Assembly (NCBI GenBank): GCA_017417025.1 | Contig: JAFPZY010000042.1 | Location: forward strand, 1-64,000 | DNA length: 64,000 bases | Direction of reading: 5' to 3' | From: Paludibacteraceae bacterium | GTDB taxonomy: Bacteria; Bacteroidota; Bacteroidia; Bacteroidales; Paludibacteraceae | Part shown: piece by piece, positions 9,001 to 16,780 of the stretch | Position numbering within the stretch: position 1 is the stretch's first letter | Layout of the letters: each line of letters starts with the position of its first letter | The notes under the pieces: generated by a model | Database searches by the model: none | Told to the model about the DNA's origin: nothing | Seen by the model: only the letters and a program-made list of their open reading frames with translations | Made by a program: the position numbers and the translations under genes

Positions 9001-9033
9001 TTAGTTAATAGTTAATAATTAATAATTAATATT
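9001..9033. repeat. TTAATAA heptad tract, left copy
   Basis: A/T-only tandem heptads adjoining the ispF start codon. Bases 9005-9023 are the exact reverse complement of 9465-9483, so the four-helix-bundle gene lies between inverted repeats. Confidence 0.85.
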
Positions 9034-9049
9034 TCAACGTGAATCAAAG

Positions 9050-9463
9050 TTAGGTCAACTGATATTTTTCTTTTGTCGTGGTTATAATGCAGGTCAATAA
9101 CTTTATTATTTCCATACAATCTGAATATATCGAGTTGAAACTTTCTGTGTCAATATATTGTGAGTCGTGAAGCAATTCAAGCCAATATGCCGTTTCGCTT
9201 GCCTCTTTCAGCGATATACTCAGTTTATTGACAAAATCCGCTTTGCTTTGAGCATAAATTGCTTCGCGGCAATTGGCTCCGATTGAGGTTCCGGCTCTTA
9301 ATAATTGATTGGAAAGCACAAGTTCTTTCTTCTTACGCAGATACTTGTATGCCTTGATGACTCTCAAAGCGAAATGATGGCTCTTGTCGCCTAATAATCC
9401 GATATTATTTTGTCTTTCTACAGGATAGGGATTATATATAGCAGCATCTGGCATACTGTGCAA
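9050..9463 (-). CDS. Four helix bundle protein, S23/IVS family
   Basis: 137 residues. The core SHHFALRVIKAYKYLRKKKE, LLRAGTSIGANCREA and FVNKLSISLKEASETAYWLE is diagnostic of the S23 (23S rRNA intervening-sequence) family, which folds as a helical bundle and forms pentamers. Function is unknown; free-standing copies are common in Bacteroidetes. The gene is lower in GC than its neighbours and sits between 19-base perfect inverted repeats. It interrupts what would otherwise be a continuous ispF-porV-porU block, and looks like an acquired cassette. The start could also be Met4. Confidence 0.9.
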   Translation of the reverse strand: MHSMPDAAIYNPYPVERQNNIGLLGDKSHHFALRVIKAYKYLRKKKELVLSNQLLRAGTSIGANCREAIYAQSKADFVNKLSISLKEASETAYWLELLHDSQYIDTESFNSIYSDCMEIIKLLTCIITTTKEKYQLT

Positions 9464-9464
9464 T

Positions 9465-9494
9465 ATTAATTATTAACTATTAATTATTAATTAC
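9465..9494. repeat. TTAATAA heptad tract, right copy
   Basis: Tandem A/T heptads whose end supplies the porV TAA stop (9491-9493). Inverted relative to 9001-9033. Confidence 0.85.
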
Positions 9495-10690
9495 TTTTTG
9501 TTATTAACCAGGTCTTTGATGCCGTAGAGGTCGAAACCGAGCGTGAAGCGCATGGTCTGGTCCAGAGGGTTGGTGGGAGCGGTGGCGATGCAGTAGCTCA
9601 CGTCAAGGCGCACGATGCTCAGCTTGAAGCCGGCACCGACAGTCACGTAGCGGCGGTTGCCTTTGTACTTTGCTTCGTGGCTGTAACCCACGCGCCCGAA
9701 GAACTGGCGGTTGTAGCTGTACTCCAGACCTACGCCCCACAGCATCTCGTCAAACTCCTCTTTCGCTCCGTAAGGCGCGTCGGCAAACGACTGCCACCAG
9801 CCGTTGGGCGAGGTCACGCTCGAGAACTCTTCGCTTGTCGCGTCCCACATGTAGTCTTTGCCGGTGGCATATTTCGACTTCTGGCTGGGCACGAGGTAGC
9901 GGTTGCACTCCACGGATGCCATCAGGCGGTTGTAGTTGTCGAAGGCCACTTCGTAGCTCACACCCAGACGCAGGTTGGCGGGGATGAAGTTGGAGTGCAG
10001 CCCCTTGTCATACGACATCTTGCCGCCCAGGTTGCTCAGGTTGAAGCCGAGTGCGAAGTGGCTTGTGCCCATCGGCAGCTCTATCGGTTGGCGGTAGTAG
10101 AGCGAGATGTCGGCTGCCATCGTCCATGCGGGGTACATCTCCGAGCTGTTGTTGCCGGCGTTGATGTTGATGCCGTTGTTCAGGTCGCTGTACATGAAGC
10201 GCAGTGTGGCGGCCATGCTGACATATTCGTGCAGCTTGCGCGAATAAGCCACGTCAAGTGCCCACTCGTTGGGGTGTGCTTCGCTGAGCCACTGCTGGTC
10301 GGCTCCCATCAGCTGCACCTTGCCCATCGAGAAGTAGGTGAAGGTGGCGGAGATGGCCTGCAGGTCGTCAAAGCGGTAGAAGCCTGCCAGATAGGCGAGG
10401 TCGATGTCCCCGACAAGTTTGCGCAGCCACGGCGTGTATGAGGCGGTTATACCTCCGCGCTCCTCGATGAAGGCGTACTTGGCGGCGTTCCAGTGCTGCG
10501 AGTTCATGTCCGGAGTGGTGGCGGCGCCTATGTCGCCCATACCGGCGGCATGTGCGTCTGGCGCGATTGTCAGCGACGGCATCGCAGTGATGATGGGGTT
10601 GATGTAGTCCTCAGGCATCTGGTCTGCCATCACGGGCATTGAGCCGGTCATTATTGCAACGGCTGCAATGCAGAAAAAGTGTTTTTTCAT
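9491..10690 (-). CDS. porV: Type IX secretion outer-membrane protein PorV
   Basis: 399 residues with a signal peptide (MKKHFFCIAAVAIMTG, cleavage near residue 22). Family features are SLTIAPDAHAAGMGDIGAAT, QHWNAAKYAF and a long beta-barrel with alternating aromatic strands ending in LGFDLYGIKDL. PorV is a FadL-like barrel that shuttles substrates from the secretion channel to the PorU sortase. It lies 101 bases downstream of porU, same strand, and is probably one operon with it. The leader is T-rich on the plus strand, hence A-rich in the mRNA, and no separate promoter was found. Confidence 0.93.
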   Translation of the reverse strand: MKKHFFCIAAVAIMTGSMPVMADQMPEDYINPIITAMPSLTIAPDAHAAGMGDIGAATTPDMNSQHWNAAKYAFIEERGGITASYTPWLRKLVGDIDLAYLAGFYRFDDLQAISATFTYFSMGKVQLMGADQQWLSEAHPNEWALDVAYSRKLHEYVSMAATLRFMYSDLNNGININAGNNSSEMYPAWTMAADISLYYRQPIELPMGTSHFALGFNLSNLGGKMSYDKGLHSNFIPANLRLGVSYEVAFDNYNRLMASVECNRYLVPSQKSKYATGKDYMWDATSEEFSSVTSPNGWWQSFADAPYGAKEEFDEMLWGVGLEYSYNRQFFGRVGYSHEAKYKGNRRYVTVGAGFKLSIVRLDVSYCIATAPTNPLDQTMRFTLGFDLYGIKDLVNNKK

Positions 10691-10791
10691 GTTGTTTGTT
10701 TTTATTGTTTTTGGTTATACTTTTTTTTCTTTTTAATAAGGGGCTGTCTTCCCCGTTAAAGGTGTTTCATAGGCAGTTTTATTTTTTTTGG

Positions 10792-13700
10792 TCAGAGCAC
10801 AACCAGTTTCCCCGTTGCCGTGGATGTTCCGGAAGCGTCTGTCTTGCAGTTAATTCGTATTATGTATATTCCTCCTTTCATGTTGAGCTCTGTCGGTGTG
10901 AACAGCAGTGTCCTGTCCTCGGTCCATGTCCGGCAGAATATGCGCTCGCCGTTCAGGCTGTATATGCTTATTTCGCTCTCCAGCATTTCGTCCGGCCTGT
11001 CGGTGGATATGGTTATGCTTGCCGTCTGTGCCGCAGGGCAGGGGTTGGGGGCGATGGTCACGGAGTAGAGCACGGGGCTGAGTCCTTTCACCACGGTGAA
11101 GTCGAGTGCAGACGAGCTGCTGTTGTTCAGCAGGTCCCATGCGCGGAACATCAGTCGGTGCCCGCCTTCGGCAAGTTCGGGGAAGGTGTAGCTCACGGTT
11201 CCCTCTTTGTAGCTGCCGTTGTGCGCGGTGAAATAGTCGTTCAGGCTGTAGGTCTGCTTGGGGTCGTCGTCTAACACCAGTGTCAGGTCGTGTCCTATGC
11301 CGCTGCCCACGGTGTTGATGCCGTTCTCGTCATACACATTGGCGTAGAAGTGCGGCTTCTCGCTTGTCTTGTCGCCGCTGCGGAACGATGGGTTGTCCAG
11401 ATACACGGTCAGTTCGGGGCCTGTCGTGTCGTTCAGCAGCACTGCTTTGCTGTCGCTGCCGCCTATGATGATGCCGTGGTCGTGTCCCACTGCTTCTTCG
11501 CCGCTCTCGTTGTCAAGGGCGTAGTACACTATGCGCCCGTTGCCGTAGTTGTAGCGTATGTCTTTGGGTATGCGGAAGCTGATGCTGAACCGCCCTTCGG
11601 TCACGGCCGTGCTGCCCGAGAAGAGCAGGTTGGGGTAGTCGTTGTAGGTGAAGGTGCGTTTGTAATCTGGGTTCAGCTCGTCGTTGTCGCGGGTGGTCGT
11701 CTGCTGCAGTTTGTCATATACTGACACATGCACTGTCCCGTTGAAAGTCTCCGCGCGGGTGCCGGCTGCTGTACGTATCTCGCCGCCTATCGTCACTTCC
11801 GACAGCGCGCGTATCGTGTCCTCCGCTGCTGTTGTCACCACCTGGTGCTGTGTCGGGTAGTTCAGCCGCAGGGCGGGGTCGCCGAGCAGTATGTACGGCA
11901 GTTTGTTCTCTTTGCGCCCCGTCCTGTTCTTGGCTATGCGTGCCGCTTCGCCGAGGGTCATGGGGTAGGTGAATGCGTCTTTGTGCCCCATCAGGGTGTC
12001 GCAGAAGTAGTTGTTCAGTATGTCGTTGTCGGTGGCATAAACGGTGCGGCATGCCGACAGCACGCCTATTGCGCCGCCTTTGGGGTTCAGCACTGCGGCT
12101 TCCGCGCTGCTGGTTGCAGCCTGGTCGAAGTGCGCATAGCTGCATGTGGCCAGCATCCAGAAACCCTGGTTGCGGTTGGTCATCTGTTCCACGCTGTTCA
12201 GGGTGAGGAACATCTCGTTGCAGATGTTGTTCGGACCGCCGTGACCGGTGTAGTCCATCAGCAGAACGCCCGTGCGAAGCAGGTTGGTGTAGCGGTTGTA
12301 GGCCAGCGGATAACTCTCCGACGAGGCCGTCTTCACCTGCGGATAAGCGTCCAGGTATATCTTGTTGGTCACAAAGTCGGGGGCTTTCAGCCGCACGTTT
12401 TCGGCTGCATGGTCGGTTATCTGCGTGTGCTGGTTGTGGTCGCCGTCGTCGGCAAGGAAGCACAGCTGCTGTTTCCATGCGCCTTTGTTGTTGTCTTCAA
12501 TGAAGGCGGTCAGTTTGTCGGTCACTTGCCGCGCCTCCTCTTTGGTGTTCACGGGCAGTCGTCCCACGCCTATGCGCATCACGCCGTAGGTGTCGAAGAA
12601 CATGTTGCCTGCCATGCCGTCTTTGTCTTCCAGAAAAGCGAAGTAGTCGTCGGTGGCGTAGGCCTGTGTCTCCCCTGTGGAGTTGAAGGCCTGGTAGGTT
12701 ATCAGGGTGTTGTTGCCCGAAGTGGCAAGCAGCTTGCGGTTGTCGAAGGTCCCGTCGCCGAACAGAAGCAGGCTCTTCGGACGCTTCTGCTCGTCGTCGC
12801 CCGCACGGTCGTACAGCATCTTCATCAGCCACCGGATGGCGGAAGCGTCGGGGGTGCCGGACGAGAATTCGTTGTACACCTCTTCGTCGGTCACTACCGC
12901 GTAGCTCGTCCCGTCCTTCTGCCGGTGGGCTTCGCCTAACCGCAGAGCCTCGTCTTTCCATTCGGCGGGAGTGACTATCACAAGGTCGGTCTGTGGCAGA
13001 CCGTGGAGGTTCTGGTTGGCTGTCTTGCCTTTCACTGCGGGCTTCTGCCATGCGCTGCCTTTCGTGCGCACGGCTATGTATTCTTCTGCCTGCTTGTTGG
13101 TGCCGACGAAGCACAGGGTGTCGCCGCGTCTGAACGACGGCATGCGCACTATGCTGTCCTTGCGGCTTATGTTCCATATCTGCGTGCTTGTGTCGCAGCC
13201 GGTCAGCATGTACAGGTTGTTGGCGCTGTTGCCTATGTTGTCCGCATAGCGGAAGGCCAGTTCGTCGCCGTCCATCTGAAGGCGGCTGTAGGCGGTCAGT
13301 TCTATGTAGTCGAGGTATAGCCGGTCGCTCTTGATGTCGCTTGTGTAGCGCAATGTCACTGTGGTGTTGCGGCTTGTGGGTATTTCGGTCAGCCTGCATG
13401 TCGCGGGGATGGCTTTGGTGTAGAAGTCGTTCTGCTCTATGGCGTTCAGCTTGTGCTGCGAGCCGGCCCCGCCTGAAATGAGGGTCAGTGTCTGGTTCTT
13501 GCTTATTGCCGCGGCCGCTACGGCTGCTTTGCATCTTGAGGGGCGGGCGGTGTTTGCATGCGGCAAGTCGAAACTTACGCTCAGGCTGCTGCCGGCGTTT
13601 GTCTGCTCGCCGTAGAAATCCCTGCCTCCGCCTGCCGCACCTTTGGCTGCGTCAATGAGGTTGAGCACTTCTTTTTCGTGCAGCCGGTAGTCTGTATAGT

Positions 13701-14190
13701 CGGTCACGCGCAGGGTGTTCTCTGCGGGCAGTGCGTCCCCGGTCTCCATCAGTTTCTGTGCCCCGTCTGCGTCCGACAGGAAGTAGTACCCGTAGTCGGA
13801 GTAGTGGTTGCGCGTGTGTTCGTAGTTGCCGTTGCTGTACTGCCAGTCCACAGGGCCTTGGGCGTAGAACAGTATGTAGTCGCCGCTGCCGAACACGCCG
13901 TCGCTGCCGGTCTCCATGTGGATGGCTACGGGAGGCAGGTCGTCGGCCTTGTACAGGCTGAAGTTCTGGTTGAGCAGAGCGCCGCCGTAGCCTAATACGC
14001 CGGTCTTGGCAGGGTCAAGCCCCAATGACTTTATCTCCTCGTAACTGATGCTGTGTATGCCCGATTTGCTCACTTGTATTTTCACGAAGTTGCCGCTTGC
14101 CAATACGGAGCCTGAAGCATACTTGTGCACTCCCGCATGCAGTGGCAGTGCGGCGCACAAAGTCAGCAATATGTATGTCAGTCGCTTCAT
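10792..14190 (-). CDS. porU: Type IX secretion sortase PorU
   Basis: C25-family cysteine peptidase that removes the C-terminal signal of type IX substrates and attaches them to A-LPS. 1132 residues from [20 protein letters not shown] (signal peptide). The ATG overlaps the TGA of the gene before it. The catalytic His is in LMDYTGHGGPNN and the Cys in WMLATCSYAHFD. The C-terminus is itself a type A sorting domain, with APNPC, SIYSLNGERIF, GGIYIIRI and final LVVL. The frame remains open 124 codons upstream, but that is antisense to real coding. Length is typical. Confidence 0.94.
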   Translation of the reverse strand: MKRLTYILLTLCAALPLHAGVHKYASGSVLASGNFVKIQVSKSGIHSISYEEIKSLGLDPAKTGVLGYGGALLNQNFSLYKADDLPPVAIHMETGSDGVFGSGDYILFYAQGPVDWQYSNGNYEHTRNHYSDYGYYFLSDADGAQKLMETGDALPAENTLRVTDYTDYRLHEKEVLNLIDAAKGAAGGGRDFYGEQTNAGSSLSVSFDLPHANTARPSRCKAAVAAAAISKNQTLTLISGGAGSQHKLNAIEQNDFYTKAIPATCRLTEIPTSRNTTVTLRYTSDIKSDRLYLDYIELTAYSRLQMDGDELAFRYADNIGNSANNLYMLTGCDTSTQIWNISRKDSIVRMPSFRRGDTLCFVGTNKQAEEYIAVRTKGSAWQKPAVKGKTANQNLHGLPQTDLVIVTPAEWKDEALRLGEAHRQKDGTSYAVVTDEEVYNEFSSGTPDASAIRWLMKMLYDRAGDDEQKRPKSLLLFGDGTFDNRKLLATSGNNTLITYQAFNSTGETQAYATDDYFAFLEDKDGMAGNMFFDTYGVMRIGVGRLPVNTKEEARQVTDKLTAFIEDNNKGAWKQQLCFLADDGDHNQHTQITDHAAENVRLKAPDFVTNKIYLDAYPQVKTASSESYPLAYNRYTNLLRTGVLLMDYTGHGGPNNICNEMFLTLNSVEQMTNRNQGFWMLATCSYAHFDQAATSSAEAAVLNPKGGAIGVLSACRTVYATDNDILNNYFCDTLMGHKDAFTYPMTLGEAARIAKNRTGRKENKLPYILLGDPALRLNYPTQHQVVTTAAEDTIRALSEVTIGGEIRTAAGTRAETFNGTVHVSVYDKLQQTTTRDNDELNPDYKRTFTYNDYPNLLFSGSTAVTEGRFSISFRIPKDIRYNYGNGRIVYYALDNESGEEAVGHDHGIIIGGSDSKAVLLNDTTGPELTVYLDNPSFRSGDKTSEKPHFYANVYDENGINTVGSGIGHDLTLVLDDDPKQTYSLNDYFTAHNGSYKEGTVSYTFPELAEGGHRLMFRAWDLLNNSSSSALDFTVVKGLSPVLYSVTIAPNPCPAAQTASITISTDRPDEMLESEISIYSLNGERIFCRTWTEDRTLLFTPTELNMKGGIYIIRINCKTDASGTSTATGKLVVL

Positions 14191-14690
14191 TTTATCTTGC
14201 AATATAGGTTTTCTGTTCCGTTCACACTTAGGCTGAACACCTGTTCCCTTTTTACGGGCGCGCCCTCGCCTGTGTCTATAAATATCATGTCCCCTGTCCT
14301 CAGGGTCATTATTCCGCTTATTCTCTCTATGCTCTCTTCCACTGTGGGCAGAGTGGGGAGCAGTTCTGCCGGAAACTCTTCCGGCGGCAGCCATGTCCCT
14401 ACGGCGAGGGCGTTGTCGAAGGCAAGGGCCTGTGCGCTGTCGCCTTCGCGCAGTTTGTCCTCCGCGCGGAAGTTCAGACCGAGTGCTATCCCGTCTGTGT
14501 AGCGGCTCGCAAAGCGGCGTTCTATGTGCCGGCCCATGCGCCCTATGCGCACCACGACGCACTCCCGTGCCGTTATCTCACTGCTGAACTCGGGCAGAAA
14601 GAACGGTTTGCGCTGGTTGAGCAGCGACGAGTCGCTCTTCATCACCGCGTGCCAGCCGCCGCCGTAATATGTCATGCCTGTTATCTTCAT
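14187..14690 (-). CDS. Fumarylacetoacetate hydrolase-fold protein
   Basis: 167 residues, shorter than the usual 200-plus of FAH-superfamily enzymes. The C-terminal half shows the fold's hallmark: [20 protein letters not shown] followed by [10 protein letters not shown]. The N-terminal part has [10 protein letters not shown] and [10 protein letters not shown], but the metal-binding ExE pair typical of active enzymes is not clear. An acylpyruvase-like or degenerate activity is possible. The start [11 protein letters not shown] overlaps the der stop (ATGA), and its own stop overlaps the porU start, so it is translated within der-FAH-porU-porV. Confidence 0.72.
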   Translation of the reverse strand: MKITGMTYYGGGWHAVMKSDSSLLNQRKPFFLPEFSSEITARECVVVRIGRMGRHIERRFASRYTDGIALGLNFRAEDKLREGDSAQALAFDNALAVGTWLPPEEFPAELLPTLPTVEESIERISGIMTLRTGDMIFIDTGEGAPVKREQVFSLSVNGTENLYCKIK

Positions 14691-16000
14691 TTGTTCCTGA
14701 AGAATATCTGCACCGGTGTCCCGTTGAAGTCCCACCACTGCCGCAGTTTGTTCTCTAAGAAACGGCGGTAGGGCTCTTTAACGTACTGGGGCAGGTTCGC
14801 GAAGAAAACGAAGGTCGGTATCTGCGTGTTGGGCAGCTGCGTGCAGTATTTTATCTTTATATACTTGCCCTTTGTTGCTGGTGGCGGATAGTTCTCTATC
14901 AGCGGCAGGAAGCGCTCGTTCAGTTGGGCGGTCGCCACTTTGCGCTGCTTGTTCTCATATACGTGCAGTGCCGTTTCCATCACTTTGTATATCCTCTGCT
15001 TGGTCGTCGCAGACGTGAAGATGATCGGGAAGTCCTCAAACGGGGCCATTCGCTCCCTTATCGACCGCTCATAGCCTTTGATGTCGGCGTTGGTCTTGCT
15101 CTCTATGAGGTCCCATTTGTTCACGCACACAACCAGACCCTTCTTGTTTTTCTGTATCAGCTGGTAGATGTTCAGGTCCTGTGCCTCGATGCCGCGTGTC
15201 GCGTCAATCATCAGTATGCACACGTCCGAGTTCTCTATTGCGCGTATCGAACGCACTACCGAGTAATACTCCAGGTCCTCGTTCACCTTCGCCTTTTTCC
15301 TTATGCCGGCCGTATCTACTAAATAGAAGTTCTTGCCGAACTTGTTGTACAGCGTGTATATGCTGTCGCGCGTGGTCCCGGGTATGTCGGTCACTATGGT
15401 GCGTTCCTCGCCTATGAAGGCGTTCAGTATGCTCGATTTGCCGGCATTGGGCCGGCCTACGATGGCGAAACGCGGCAGGTCGTCTATCTCCTCGCCGTTG
15501 TCGTCTTTCTTGAAGCGCGAGCATATCTCGTCAAGCAGATCGCCTGTCCCCAGTCCGTTCTCCGCGCTCACTATGAATGGTTCGCCCAAACCTAACTTGT
15601 AGAACTCCGCTGCGCCGTACTGCTGGTCGAATGCGTCCACTTTGTTCACGGCGAGCACGCACTCTTTCTTCGACTGGCGGAGCAGGTGGGCCACCTCCAT
15701 GTCGAAGCGGGTCACGCCTTCGTTCACGTCCACAAGCAGCAGAACTACGTCTGCCTCCTGTATCGCCAGATTGACCTGGCGGTTGATTTCGCCCTCGAAA
15801 ATGTCGTCCGAGTTCACTACCCAGCCGCCCGTGTCTATCACGCTGAACTCCTTCCCGCACCAGTCAGAGTGACCGTATTGCCGGTCTCTTGTCGTGCCGG
15901 CTTCGTCCGTCACTATGGCGCGACGAGTCTTTGTCAGACGGTTGAACAGTGTCGATTTCCCCACATTCGGACGACCTACTATTGCCAATATATTTGCCAT
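14687..16000 (-). CDS. der: Ribosome-assembly GTPase Der
   Basis: 437 residues with the double-GTPase arrangement unique to Der. First P-loop [15 protein letters not shown] with DTGG and NKVD; second P-loop [14 protein letters not shown] with DTAG and NKWD. A KH-like C-terminal domain follows. It functions in 50S subunit maturation. I chose the ATG giving [11 protein letters not shown], two codons inside the longest frame. The start sits directly against a TTGATAA heptad tract, with the same GATAATGGCA-type initiation region as ettA. Its stop overlaps the next gene. Confidence 0.97.
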   Translation of the reverse strand: MANILAIVGRPNVGKSTLFNRLTKTRRAIVTDEAGTTRDRQYGHSDWCGKEFSVIDTGGWVVNSDDIFEGEINRQVNLAIQEADVVLLLVDVNEGVTRFDMEVAHLLRQSKKECVLAVNKVDAFDQQYGAAEFYKLGLGEPFIVSAENGLGTGDLLDEICSRFKKDDNGEEIDDLPRFAIVGRPNAGKSSILNAFIGEERTIVTDIPGTTRDSIYTLYNKFGKNFYLVDTAGIRKKAKVNEDLEYYSVVRSIRAIENSDVCILMIDATRGIEAQDLNIYQLIQKNKKGLVVCVNKWDLIESKTNADIKGYERSIRERMAPFEDFPIIFTSATTKQRIYKVMETALHVYENKQRKVATAQLNERFLPLIENYPPPATKGKYIKIKYCTQLPNTQIPTFVFFANLPQYVKEPYRRFLENKLRQWWDFNGTPVQIFFRNK

Positions 16001-16071
16001 TATCAATTATCAATTATCTACTGCTTCTACCGTCACAGTACCGTATCAGTACCGTAACAGACCGTGTCGTT
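15998..16071. repeat. Heptad tract plus triple 11-mer, copy 1 (minus orientation)
   Basis: 15998-16018 is a TTATCAA heptad run overlapping the der start codon. 16028-16071 holds three tandem 11-mers (TACCGTATCAC-like), the same element as at 38011, 45511 and 58348. It fills the gap between der and slyD. Confidence 0.8.
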
Positions 16072-16669
16072 ACTCTTCGTCTTCACCGCAACCTCCGCAA
16101 CCGCCTTCGCAGCCGCCGCCTTCACATCCGCCGTTGTCACAGCCTCCGCCGCCGCAACCTCCGCAGCAGCCTGTCTCGCGGCGGCGTGCGGCGTTGAGTT
16201 CTTTCATCGACGGATAGCGCACGCGCACCACTTTCCCCACAAAGTGCAGGTCTTCGCCCGCAAGGGGGTGGTTCAGGTCGAGAACTACGTTGTCCTCGTT
16301 CACTTCCATCACCTGTGCGTTCACGCGCTGCCTGTCCTCTGTCAGCATCTGTATGATGTTGCCTTCTATCACGCGCTCATCGTCAAACACGCCGTCGGCG
16401 GTGTAGAACATCTCTTTCGCGAAGGTCATTTGCCCGGCGGGGTCGTAATCGCCGTATGCCTCGTCTTTGCTGAGGACGAAGTCGAACTCCTCGTCAGGCT
16501 CTTTGCCTTCTATATGGGCCTCGAAGCTGGGAAGCATCATGCCGGTGCCGTGGCAATAGAGCAGAGGGCGTTTCTCTGTCGCCTCTTCCCATAGTTCTTC
16601 AGTGCCGTCATCGGCTTTTACGTACATCTTGTAAGCAAGGCTTACCATCAGTTCTTTTTCTGCTTTCAT
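16070..16669 (-). CDS. slyD: SlyD-like FKBP-type peptidyl-prolyl isomerase
   Basis: 199 residues from MKAEKELMVSLAYKM. FKBP core with the inserted-flap arrangement of SlyD: LYCHGTGMMLPSFEAHIEGK, FVLSKDEAYGDYDP, QVMEVNEDNVVLDLNHPLAGE. It ends in a tail of about 35 residues made of Cys, Gly and acidic residues (eight Cys, pattern CGGCGGGGC), expected to bind nickel or other divalent metals as in SlyD. Proposed role: folding helper and metal store or insertion factor. Heptad repeats lie seven bases upstream of the start. Confidence 0.9.
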   Translation of the reverse strand: MKAEKELMVSLAYKMYVKADDGTEELWEEATEKRPLLYCHGTGMMLPSFEAHIEGKEPDEEFDFVLSKDEAYGDYDPAGQMTFAKEMFYTADGVFDDERVIEGNIIQMLTEDRQRVNAQVMEVNEDNVVLDLNHPLAGEDLHFVGKVVRVRYPSMKELNAARRRETGCCGGCGGGGCDNGGCEGGGCEGGCGGCGEDEE

Positions 16670-16675
16670 AATATA

Positions 16676-16780
16676 AATTGTCAATTATCAATTATCAATT
16701 CCGCCACCGGGTACGCAGGCTTCCAGCCTGCGGTTAATATGCAGTAGCGCTGCAATATCAATTATCCATTATCCATTACC
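16676..16780. repeat. REP-like element with heptad flanks, copy A
   Basis: TTGTCAA/TTATCAA heptads (16676-16700), a palindrome CGCAGGCT-tcc-AGCCTGCG (16714-16732), then GCAGTAGCGCTGCAATATC and more heptads (16755-16780) that end in the lptD stop. Its reverse complement matches 61641-61722 with few mismatches. Confidence 0.8.

Noticed and set aside
11714..13534. Long Arg/Gln/His-rich minus-strand frames within porU (11714-12478 and 12497-13534)
   Set aside because: They are alternate-frame shadows on the same strand as porU, with the Arg/Gln/His composition expected of a shifted frame, and show no domain.
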